Assembly (NCBI GenBank): GCA_041676645.1
Contig: JBAYRO010000032.1
Location: forward strand, 1 to 34,843
Source: JAMLIN01 sp041676645
GTDB taxonomy: Bacteria > Pseudomonadota > Gammaproteobacteria > Burkholderiales > Burkholderiaceae_E
Direction: 5' to 3'
Length of the DNA stretch: 34,843 nt
Positions 7,400 through 13,962 of this stretch are shown in pieces. Each line of letters opens with the position of its first letter. The stretch's first letter is position 1. The notes under the pieces are model-generated. The model saw nothing but the letters and a program-made list of their open reading frames with translations, was not told the origin of the DNA and did not search any database. Position numbers and translations under genes: made by a program.

Positions 7400-8326
7400 T
7401 CAGTCGCGCACGAGCCCCTTGGGCAGGGGAAACGCCGTGTTCTCCTCGATGCCCGGCAGCGTGGTCACGCGCCCGGCGCCCAGCTCGGCGAGCCGTTCGA
7501 CCAGCTCGGTCACCAGCACCTCGGGCGCCGAGGCGCCGGCGGTGACGCCGATCCGGCGTCGGCCCTCGAGCCAGCTGGGGTCGAGTTCCGCGGCCGAACC
7601 GATCAGCCTCGCCTCGCGCCCCATCTTGGCGGCCACTTCGCGCAGCCGGTTGCTGTTGGAGCTGTTGGGCGAGCCGATCACCAGCACCAGGTCGCACTGC
7701 TGCGCCATGAACTTGACCGCGTCCTGGCGGTTCTGGGTCGCGTAGCAGATGTCCTGCTTCTTGGGCTCGGCGATCGCGGGGAAACGCTGCTTCAGCGCAT
7801 CGATGATCTCGCGGCAGTCGTCCACCGACAGCGTGGTCTGGCTGACATAGGCGAGGCGCTCCGGGTCCTTGACCTGCAGGCGCGCGACATCGGCCACCGT
7901 CTCGACCAGGTGGACGCCGCCGTCGGCCTGGCCCATCGTGCCCTCGACCTCCGGATGACCGGCATGCCCGATCATGATGATCTCGCGATCGTCGCGACGC
8001 ATCTTCTGCAGCTCGACATGGACCTTGGTCACCAGCGGGCAGGTCGCGTCGAACACCGTCAGGCCGCGGCGCTCGGCCTCGTCGCGCACCGCGCGCGAGA
8101 CGCCGTGCGCCGAGAAGATCACCGTGGCGCCATCGGGAACTTCGTGGAGTTCCTCGACGAAGACCGCGCCCTTGCTCCGCAGTTCGTCGACGACATGGGC
8201 GTTGTGGACGATCTCGTGGCGAACGTAGATCGGGGCGCCGAAGCGCTCGAGCGCGCGCTCGACGATATCGATCGCGCGATCGACGCCGGCGCAGAACCCG
8301 CGAGGCTGCGCGAGCAGGGTTTCCAT
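7400..8326 (-). CDS. ispH: 4-hydroxy-3-methylbut-2-enyl diphosphate reductase
   Basis: A 308-residue IspH (LytB), the last enzyme of the MEP isoprenoid pathway. It reduces HMBPP to IPP and DMAPP with a [4Fe-4S] cluster, in the cytoplasm. The three cluster cysteines are Cys12 (PRGFCAGVDRA), Cys96 (DATCPLVTKVH) and Cys194 (DICYATQNRQ). SAHGVS, the GHAGHPEVEGTMGQ segment and the SPNSSNSNRL segment (substrate binding) are all intact. The ATG at 8326-8324 overlaps the fkpB stop by one base (TGATG), so the two are translationally coupled. The same fkpB-ispH pairing is known in E. coli. Confidence 0.97.
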   Translation of the reverse strand: METLLAQPRGFCAGVDRAIDIVERALERFGAPIYVRHEIVHNAHVVDELRSKGAVFVEELHEVPDGATVIFSAHGVSRAVRDEAERRGLTVFDATCPLVTKVHVELQKMRRDDREIIMIGHAGHPEVEGTMGQADGGVHLVETVADVARLQVKDPERLAYVSQTTLSVDDCREIIDALKQRFPAIAEPKKQDICYATQNRQDAVKFMAQQCDLVLVIGSPNSSNSNRLREVAAKMGREARLIGSAAELDPSWLEGRRRIGVTAGASAPEVLVTELVERLAELGAGRVTTLPGIEENTAFPLPKGLVRD

Positions 8327-8814
8327 CAGAGCACTCCGAGAATCCGCACCTCGAACCGGATCGACTGGCCGGCGAGCGGATGGTTGAAATCGACAAGCAC
8401 GCCATTGTCGTCGATCGACTTGAGCACACCGGCAAAGCGCCCACCGTCGGGACGGGCAAAGTCGATCACGTCGCCCGGCTCGTAGCTGGTGTCCGGATCG
8501 GCATTGGCATCGAAGACGGCGCGCGACAGCCGCTGCACCAGTTCCGGGTTGCGCGGGCCCCAGGCCTGCTCGGGCGCCACGTCGAACACCGCATCGGCGC
8601 CGTCGACCAGGCCATGGAGCAGGCGCTCGAGGGGTTCGGCCAGTTGTCCGTGCCCGAGCTGGAAGGTGGCGGGCTTTCCGCCGAAGGTGCTAATGACGTC
8701 ACCGCCGCCATCGGCGAGACTGAGCCGGTAATGGAGGGTCAGGAAAGAATCCGGGCCAACGCGGGCTGCTTCGCCCGCCGGCATCTTGCTGGGTTCCGAC
8801 ACGTCGATCGCCAT
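8326..8814 (-). CDS. fkpB: FKBP-type peptidyl-prolyl cis-trans isomerase, SlpA/FkpB type
   Basis: About 162 residues of an SlpA-like FKBP (E. coli FkpB is 149). It speeds prolyl bond isomerisation and acts as a chaperone through its insert-in-flap domain. Visible matches to that family are LTLHYRLSLADG, GKPATFQLGHGQLAEPLERLLHGL, a DVAPEQAWGPRNPELVQRLSR flap region and the C-terminal VDFNHPLAGQSIRFEV. The start is uncertain. ATG 8814 is used; a GTG at 8823 has GAGG five bases upstream and would add three residues; ATG 8784 would give 152 residues. It is the first gene of the fkpB-ispH operon and is divergent from radC, with about 50 bases between the two starts. Confidence 0.92.
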   Translation of the reverse strand: MAIDVSEPSKMPAGEAARVGPDSFLTLHYRLSLADGGGDVISTFGGKPATFQLGHGQLAEPLERLLHGLVDGADAVFDVAPEQAWGPRNPELVQRLSRAVFDANADPDTSYEPGDVIDFARPDGGRFAGVLKSIDDNGVLVDFNHPLAGQSIRFEVRILGVL

Positions 8815-8863
8815 CCCGCGCACATGCGCCTCATCGCCAAACCCCGATTTTAAGGTATCGCCG

Positions 8864-9538
8864 ATGCCCATCACCGACTGGCCCGCCGACACCCGGCCCC
8901 GCGAGCGTCTCGTGTCGCAGGGCGCCGCCGCACTGTCCGACGCCGAACTGCTCGCCATCGTGCTGCGCAGCGGGCGCCGGGGCCGCAGCGCGGTGGCGCT
9001 GGCCCACGACCTGATCAGCCGCTTCGGGAGCCTGCAGGCGCTCGCCGCCAGCGGCAGCCGGGCCTTCTGCGACGCGCCCGGCGTCGGCTTCGCCAGCTGG
9101 GCCAGCCTGCAGGCGGCCATCGAGATCGCCCGGCGCACCCTGCGCGAGGAACTCCACCGGGGCGACGCCCTGCAATCGCCGGCGGCGGTCCGGGCCTTCC
9201 TGACGCTCTGGCTGCGCGACCGCCCCCACGAGGCCTTCGTCGGCCTGTTCCTCGACTGCCGCAATCGCCTGCTCGCCGCCGACGAGCTGTTCCGGGGCAC
9301 CCTCACCCAGACCGCGGTCTATCCCCGCGAGATCGTCCGGCGCGCCATCGAGCTCAACGCCGGCGCCGTGGTGTTCGCCCACAACCACCCCTCCGGGGTG
9401 GCCGAGCCCAGCCATGCCGACCGCGCCCTCACCGAGGCCCTGCGCCGGGCCCTGGAACCCCTCGAGGTCCGCGTCCTCGACCATCTCATCGTCGCCGGCA
9501 ACCGGGTGTTGTCCTTCGCCGAGCAGGGCCTGGTCTAG
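8864..9538 (+). CDS. radC: RadC-family JAB/MPN-domain protein
   Basis: A 224-residue RadC homologue (E. coli 222). The N-terminal helix-hairpin-helix region (ALSDAELLAIVLRSG, then FGSLQALAA and GVGFASWASLQAA) precedes a JAB/MPN domain with the zinc motif HNHPSGVAEPSHAD and the upstream glutamate in REIVRRAIELNAGAVV. The fold predicts a metalloprotease or related hydrolase; despite its name, a direct role in DNA repair is not established. The start is the ATG at 8864 before MPITDWPADTRPRERL, the usual family N-terminus; the in-frame ATG at 8786 would run into the fkpB gene. The neighbourhood with rpmB-rpmG is common in proteobacteria. Confidence 0.94.
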   Translation: MPITDWPADTRPRERLVSQGAAALSDAELLAIVLRSGRRGRSAVALAHDLISRFGSLQALAASGSRAFCDAPGVGFASWASLQAAIEIARRTLREELHRGDALQSPAAVRAFLTLWLRDRPHEAFVGLFLDCRNRLLAADELFRGTLTQTAVYPREIVRRAIELNAGAVVFAHNHPSGVAEPSHADRALTEALRRALEPLEVRVLDHLIVAGNRVLSFAEQGLV

Positions 9539-9552
9539 ACGAAGCGGGCAAC

Positions 9553-9582
9553 TTGCCTGCCATGGGCAGGCCGGGTTAAAAT
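9553..9582 (+). promoter_or_regulatory. Probable sigma-70 promoter of rpmB-rpmG
   Basis: TTGCCT (9553-9558) and TAAAAT (9577-9582), 18 bases apart, match 4/6 and 5/6 of the -35 and -10 consensus, in the 206-base gap after radC. The spacer holds a perfect stem (GCCTGCC 9555-9561, GGCAGGC 9565-9571) that may also end radC transcription. The resulting leader of about 155 bases contains a second hairpin, TGTCGG-AACA-CCGACA (9616-9631). No known leader family was recognised in it. Confidence 0.6.
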
Positions 9583-9744
9583 CTCTGGCTTCGCTTTGTA
9601 TTCGTTGCGCGGCCTTGTCGGAACACCGACAGCGGCCACTTCGAAAGCAGGGCCGAATATCCGCTGGAATACCCGCTGAATACCCGGCCATGGCGCCGGA
9701 GAGCCGCCGGATGCCGATACCGCCATCCGGCCAAGGAGTTCGAG

Positions 9745-9981
9745 ATGTCACGCGTCTGCCAGATTACCGGCAAGGGCCCGATGGTCGGGAACAATGTTTC
9801 GCACGCGAACAACAAGACCAAGCGCCGCTTCCTGCCCAACCTGCACTATCGCCGCTTCTGGATCGAGAGCGAGCGCCGCTGGATTCGCCTTCGCGTGTCG
9901 AGCGCCGCGGTTCGCCTGATCGACAAGAAAGGCATCGAGACCGTTCTCGACGAACTGCGCCAGCGCGGCCAGGCCGTCTGA
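9745..9981 (+). CDS. rpmB: 50S ribosomal protein L28
   Basis: A 78-residue L28 of the large ribosomal subunit, matching the family over its whole length: SRVCQITGKGPMVGNNVSHANNKTKRRFLPNL, then RFWIESERRWIRLRVS and a C-terminal helix ending GIETVLDEL. AAGGAG sits 6 bases before the ATG. It lies 64 bases upstream of rpmG. The intercistronic stretch holds a tight GC-rich inverted repeat (9999-10014). Confidence 0.98.
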   Translation: MSRVCQITGKGPMVGNNVSHANNKTKRRFLPNLHYRRFWIESERRWIRLRVSSAAVRLIDKKGIETVLDELRQRGQAV

Positions 9982-10045
9982 GCGTTCCCGTCATCGGCGG
10001 GCGCCGAGGCGCCCCGCACGCCCAGCATCCACGCGGAGAACCATC

Positions 10046-10201
10046 ATGCGCGACAAGATCAAGCTCGAGTCCACGGCCGGAACCGGCCACTTCTACACCA
10101 CCGACAAGAACAAGCGGAACATGCCGGAGAAGATGCAGATCAAGAAGTTCGATCCGGTCGCCCGCAAGCACGTGATCTACAAGGAAGCCAAGATCAAGTG
10201 A
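10046..10201 (+). CDS. rpmG: 50S ribosomal protein L33
   Basis: A 51-residue L33 of the large subunit: RDKIKLESTAGTGHFYTTDKNKR, then MPEKMQIKKFDPVARKHVIYKEAKIK. It has no cysteines, so it is the zinc-independent form. GGAGAA lies about 6 bases before the ATG. It is co-transcribed with rpmB, and the operon ends at the terminator at 10256-10285. Confidence 0.98.
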   Translation: MRDKIKLESTAGTGHFYTTDKNKRNMPEKMQIKKFDPVARKHVIYKEAKIK

Positions 10202-10255
10202 ACGCCGCGGCCCGCCAGGTGGGCCGGATGGCCACGAGACAGGCAGCACCCCAGG

Positions 10256-10285
10256 AAAAGGCCTCGCGTATTGCGAGGCCTTTTT
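10256..10285 (+). terminator. Rho-independent terminator after rpmG
   Basis: An 8-bp GC-rich stem (GGCCTCGC 10260-10267, GCGAGGCC 10273-10280) with loop GTATT is followed by T5 (10281-10285). The A-run at 10256-10259 extends the stem and makes it usable from the other strand, so it may also stop leakage from the flippase gene. It marks the boundary between the housekeeping block and the NRPS locus. Confidence 0.93.
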
Positions 10286-10299
10286 CATGGTCGGGCCGC

Positions 10300-10339
10300 C
10301 CCGGAGTGGTCAGCTCTCCGTCCCGGAGTGGTCAGCTCT
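10300..10339. repeat. 18-bp direct repeat at the edge of the NRPS locus
   Basis: CCCGGAGTGGTCAGCTCT occurs at 10300-10317 and 10322-10339 (22-base period). The two copies lie over the last codons and stop of flippase 1 and right after the rpmG terminator. GTGGTCAGC-type repeats resemble end repeats of some IS21-like elements, so this may be a transposon scar. The origin is not proven from this window. Confidence 0.75.
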
Positions 10340-11848
10340 TTCACCTGCCGGGTTGCCGTGAGGCGTGCCGCCACCGAGCGCGCCGCGCACCGCCCCCATG
10401 TCGCGCCGGGCCAGACCGACGAGGATCCGGTCGACCACCTGCGCCGCCCGGGGCGAGAACAGGCGCAGCACCGCCCAGTAGAACAGCGCACCGGCGGCCG
10501 CGGCGAGCGCCAGGGCGATGGGCGCCGGCAGGTGCAGGACCAGCCATGACACCGTCGCCCATGTTGCCGCCGCCATCAGCAAGGCGCTGACGAAGGCACC
10601 GGCGCCAGCGAAGGCCTGCTCCCGGATCGTCAGGCCGGTCAGGCGATGCACCAGCATCGCATTGAGCGGAAACAGCAGGAAGCCGCGCGCGCCCATCGCG
10701 GCGGCCACCGCGACGATCCCGAAGGGCAGCGAGGCCAGCAGCAGCACGATGGTCAGGCAGACGCCCACGATCGAGACGCCCAGGTGCCAGTTCGCCTTGC
10801 CCATGCCGCGCACGATGGCCATCTGGACCATCGCCACGGGCGAGCGGATCGCGAAGAGCATCATCACCTGGATGACCGGCACCGCGCCCGACCATTCCTT
10901 GCCGAACAAGGCTGGAACCAGTACCGGCGCAAGCGCCCCGATGCCCAGGAAGAGCGGACAGGAGAGCACCGCGCTCGCGCGCATCGTCGTGATCGAGATG
11001 TCCCACACCGCATCGCGCTGGTCCTGGGCCCTGGCGACGCCGGTCTGCACCACCTGGTAGGCCGGCCGGACCAGCAGCGCAACGACCTGCTCGTAGATTC
11101 GCAGCGCGAGCGAGTACAGGCCGACGGCCGTCGCCCCCAGCGAGCGCGCGATCAGGGCGCGCGGCAACTGCCCATCGCAGTACATGACGCCCCAGGCGCC
11201 CCAGGTATTGGCATTGAAGCCGAGCAGGTCGGTGAAATGATGGCGGCTCATGGCCAGCCCGGGGTGCCAGCGCGCCACTGCCGACGCCGCCGCCAGAGTC
11301 GTCGCGGCGCGCGCGAGTTCCATCGCGACCAGGCTCCAGACCCCGGCGCCCGACCAGGCGAGCATGATGCCGACCGCGCTCGAGATGATGCTCGCAATCG
11401 ACTCCACTGCCGCCAGCGCCTTGAACCGGATGTGGCGCATGAGCAGGGCGACGGGTACCACCGCCAGAGCGCCCAGCGGCAGCGTCGCGGCGCGCACCGG
11501 CAGGATCTCGGCCAGCATCGGCCCGCCGCGGAGCAGCGCCGCCAGGGGTTCCGCTGCCAGCGCCAGGCCGCACCAGCCGAACATGCCGACAGCCAGCGAG
11601 GCCCACAGGGTCGCGTTCAGGTGGCCGGGGGCAACGTCGCGCCGCTGCACCAGGGTGTCGATCGGCGCCATGGTCGCGAAGATCTCGATCAGGCCGACGC
11701 TGACCCAGGTCAGGGCGAACACCCCCCAGGCCTGCGGCCCGATGAGCCGGGCGACCACGACGAGGGTCGCCATGGTGACGCCCAGCTGGACGAACTTGCC
11801 GGCCACGTTCCAGGCTGCGCCGCGCGCCAGGCGATCGAATCCGGACAT
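10310..11848 (-). CDS. MOP-superfamily flippase 1 (Wzx/RfbX/TuaB-like)
   Basis: A 512-residue integral inner-membrane protein with about 12-14 hydrophobic segments and the polysaccharide flippase N-terminus (RLARGAAWNVAGKFVQLGVTMATLVVVARLIGPQAWGVFAL). Relatives move undecaprenyl-linked oligosaccharides or lipid-linked precursors across the membrane. Later signatures are RPAYQVVQTGVARAQ and IQVMMLFAIRSPVAMVQMAIVRGMGKANWH. It is divergent from the adenylation-carrier gene, with 194 bases between starts, and very similar to flippase 2. The ATG at 11848 fits the family N-terminus, but no ribosome site is clear. The last ten or so residues are read from the 18-bp repeat, so the natural C-terminus was probably replaced. 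Whether it carries a peptide product is inference. Confidence 0.85.
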   Translation of the reverse strand: MSGFDRLARGAAWNVAGKFVQLGVTMATLVVVARLIGPQAWGVFALTWVSVGLIEIFATMAPIDTLVQRRDVAPGHLNATLWASLAVGMFGWCGLALAAEPLAALLRGGPMLAEILPVRAATLPLGALAVVPVALLMRHIRFKALAAVESIASIISSAVGIMLAWSGAGVWSLVAMELARAATTLAAASAVARWHPGLAMSRHHFTDLLGFNANTWGAWGVMYCDGQLPRALIARSLGATAVGLYSLALRIYEQVVALLVRPAYQVVQTGVARAQDQRDAVWDISITTMRASAVLSCPLFLGIGALAPVLVPALFGKEWSGAVPVIQVMMLFAIRSPVAMVQMAIVRGMGKANWHLGVSIVGVCLTIVLLLASLPFGIVAVAAAMGARGFLLFPLNAMLVHRLTGLTIREQAFAGAGAFVSALLMAAATWATVSWLVLHLPAPIALALAAAAGALFYWAVLRLFSPRAAQVVDRILVGLARRDMGAVRGALGGGTPHGNPAGERADHSGTES

Positions 11849-12042
11849 GATGGCGAATCATCGCCGCGGCGACCGGCCGCGTCGACCCTCGCCGCGACGA
11901 CCTACCGATTCTCGTGACGAATGGCACACGGTGCGCCAGCCTTGTGCTCGCCACACCGATGCTGTCACACAAGACACAGCGAGCCGATGCTAGGGTTCAG
12001 GGCTATCGTCGCGCAAGCGACCCGATGCGCGGAGCCCCCCTG
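11849..12042. other. Divergent intergenic region, flippase 1 / loading protein
   Basis: These 194 bases separate the divergent starts of flippase 1 and the loading protein and must hold the promoters of both directions. They contain only a small palindrome next to the flippase start (GGCGA-ATCA-TCGCC). I could not assign convincing -35/-10 pairs, and there is no sign of a regulator gene. Confidence 0.4.
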
Positions 12043-13962
12043 ATGGCCGGTGAACTGCTCGAACTGCTGGAAGCCGCGGTCCGCAAGGACCCCACAGCCC
12101 CCGCCCTGCTCGCCCCCGGGCGAGCGCCGCTCGACTACCGGTCGCTGCGCGACCAGGTCGAGCATGTCGCGGCCAGCCTGAGCGCCGGCGGCCTCGGGCC
12201 GGGGAGCCGTATCGCGACGGTATTGCGCAACGGCCCGGAGGCCGCGGCGACCGCGTTCGCGGTCGCGGTCGCGTCCAACGCTACCTGCGTGCCGCTCAAC
12301 CCGGCCTACGGGGAAGCCGAGTTCCGCTTCTATCTCGAGGACTCCCGCGCCGACGCCCTGGTCACCATCGCCGGCGAGGACAGTCCCGCAATCGCGGTGG
12401 CAGCGGAACTCGGCCTGTTGCTCTTCACGCTCGAGATCGACCCGGCCCGGCCCGCCGGCAGCGCCACCCTGAAGTCCCGTGCCGCACCGTCGAACGGGCG
12501 CCAGGCAGATGGCGCCGGGGCCGCCGACAAGGTGGCGCTGATACTGCACACCTCGGGCACGACCGCCCGGCCGAAGATCGTGCCCTTGTCGCAAGCGAAC
12601 CTCGCTGCTTCGGCACGCTCGATCGCCCGCCATCTCGCGCTCGGGCCGAGCGACTGCGGGCTGAACGTGATGCCGCTGTTCCACATCCACGGACTGGTCG
12701 GCTCGATGCTCGCCTCGATCGCCGCTGGTGCGAGCATCGTCTGCACGCCGGGCTTCGACGACGAGCGCTTCTTCGAGTGGCTCGCCGAGTTCACGCCAAG
12801 CTGGTACACGGCGGTGCCGACGATCCACCAGGCCGTGCTCGCACGCAGCGAGGCCTATCGTCGCCTGGCGCCGGCGCACCGGCTGCGCTTCGTGCGCTCG
12901 TCGTCCGCGTCGCTGCCCCCGAAAGTGCTCCATGCGCTCGAAGACCTCTTCGGGGCGCCCGTGGTCGAGGCCTACGGCATGACCGAAGCCTCCCACCAGA
13001 TGGCGAGCAATCCCTTGCCGCCGGCAACACGCAAGCCCGGCACCGTGGGAATCGCCGCCGGCGCCGAGATCACCATCCTCGATGCCGCGGGCTCGCAGCT
13101 GCCACGCGGGGCGACCGGCGAGATCGCGATCCGCGGCGCCGGCGTGACAACCGGCTACGAAGCGAATCCCCAGGCCAACGCCGCCGCCTTCACCGACGGC
13201 TGGTTTCGCACCGGCGACCTCGGGCAACTCGACGAGGACGGCTACCTGCGGATCGAGGGCCGCATCAAGGAGATCGTCAACCGCGGCGGCGAGAAGGTAT
13301 CGCCACGCGAGGTCGACGAGGCGCTGCTGGAGCATGCCGGCGTCGCGCAGGCGGCGGCATTCGCAACCCCGCACCCGACGCTGGGCGAGGATCTGGCCGC
13401 GGCGGTGGTGCCACGCCCGGGGACGAACCTGGACGAGGACGAGCTGCGCGGATTCCTCTTCGGCCGGCTGGCGGAGTTCAAGATTCCCTCGCGATTGCTG
13501 ATCGTCGATGCGATCCCCAAGGGGCCCACAGGAAAGGTGCAGCGCACATCGCTGCACAAGGCTCTCGCCGATGCGCTGGCGGAAACCTTCGAGCCGCCTG
13601 CCGACGACATGGAGACGATCGTCGCGAAGGCCCTGGGCGAAGTCCTCGACATCGACCGGGTGGGTCGAGGGGCGAACTTCTTTGCAATGGGTGGAGACTC
13701 GCTCAAGGGGGCGCGCGTCGTCGCGCGCATCGGCGAAGCGATTGGCATGGCGCTGCCGATCGGCGACCTCTTTCGCCACCCGACGGTAGCGGGTTTCGCC
13801 GCTCACGCGGGAGCCCTGCGCGGCACCCTCGCGCTTGCCGATGCCGGATTGCTGCCCGACATCGATGCGATGTCCGACGAGGAAGTCGAACGCATGCTCG
13901 GCGAACTCGAGGCCGCGAGCCCGTCGATCCGATTGGACAGAAACGAAGCCGCTCCGGAATGA
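12043..13962 (+). CDS. Stand-alone adenylation-carrier (A-T) loading protein, oxalate-CoA-ligase-like
   Basis: A 639-residue two-domain protein. The adenylation domain (about 1-510) is closest in motif to the oxalate-CoA ligase (AAE3/Pcs60) branch, not to NRPS amino-acid domains: HTSGTTARPK (169-178), MPLFHIHGL, TAVPTIHQAVL, RSSSASL, AYGMTEASHQMASNPLP, WFRTGD and the catalytic Lys498 in GPTGKVQR. A carrier domain follows (about 520-595) with the phosphopantetheine site Ser553 in GGDSL. The tail DAMSDEEVERML resembles a C-terminal docking helix. It should activate a carboxylic acid and load it on its own carrier as the starter for NRPS-1. GGAG lies 8 bases before ATG 12043. The stop overlaps the NRPS-1 start (ATGA), so the two are coupled. 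Confidence 0.87.
   Translation: MAGELLELLEAAVRKDPTAPALLAPGRAPLDYRSLRDQVEHVAASLSAGGLGPGSRIATVLRNGPEAAATAFAVAVASNATCVPLNPAYGEAEFRFYLEDSRADALVTIAGEDSPAIAVAAELGLLLFTLEIDPARPAGSATLKSRAAPSNGRQADGAGAADKVALILHTSGTTARPKIVPLSQANLAASARSIARHLALGPSDCGLNVMPLFHIHGLVGSMLASIAAGASIVCTPGFDDERFFEWLAEFTPSWYTAVPTIHQAVLARSEAYRRLAPAHRLRFVRSSSASLPPKVLHALEDLFGAPVVEAYGMTEASHQMASNPLPPATRKPGTVGIAAGAEITILDAAGSQLPRGATGEIAIRGAGVTTGYEANPQANAAAFTDGWFRTGDLGQLDEDGYLRIEGRIKEIVNRGGEKVSPREVDEALLEHAGVAQAAAFATPHPTLGEDLAAAVVPRPGTNLDEDELRGFLFGRLAEFKIPSRLLIVDAIPKGPTGKVQRTSLHKALADALAETFEPPADDMETIVAKALGEVLDIDRVGRGANFFAMGGDSLKGARVVARIGEAIGMALPIGDLFRHPTVAGFAAHAGALRGTLALADAGLLPDIDAMSDEEVERMLGELEAASPSIRLDRNEAAPE

Noticed and set aside
10300..10339. 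Short CRISPR-like array
   Set aside because: Only two 18-bp units with a 4-base spacing, and no cas genes.
11914..12042. Longer start for the loading protein
   Set aside because: The added residues are not family-like, and the GGAG site points to ATG 12043. ATG 12025 remains possible.
12777..13958. In-frame upstream extension of NRPS-1
   Set aside because: It lies inside the loading protein gene in another frame and is Arg/Gly-rich. The ATGA overlap at 13959 gives a natural start.
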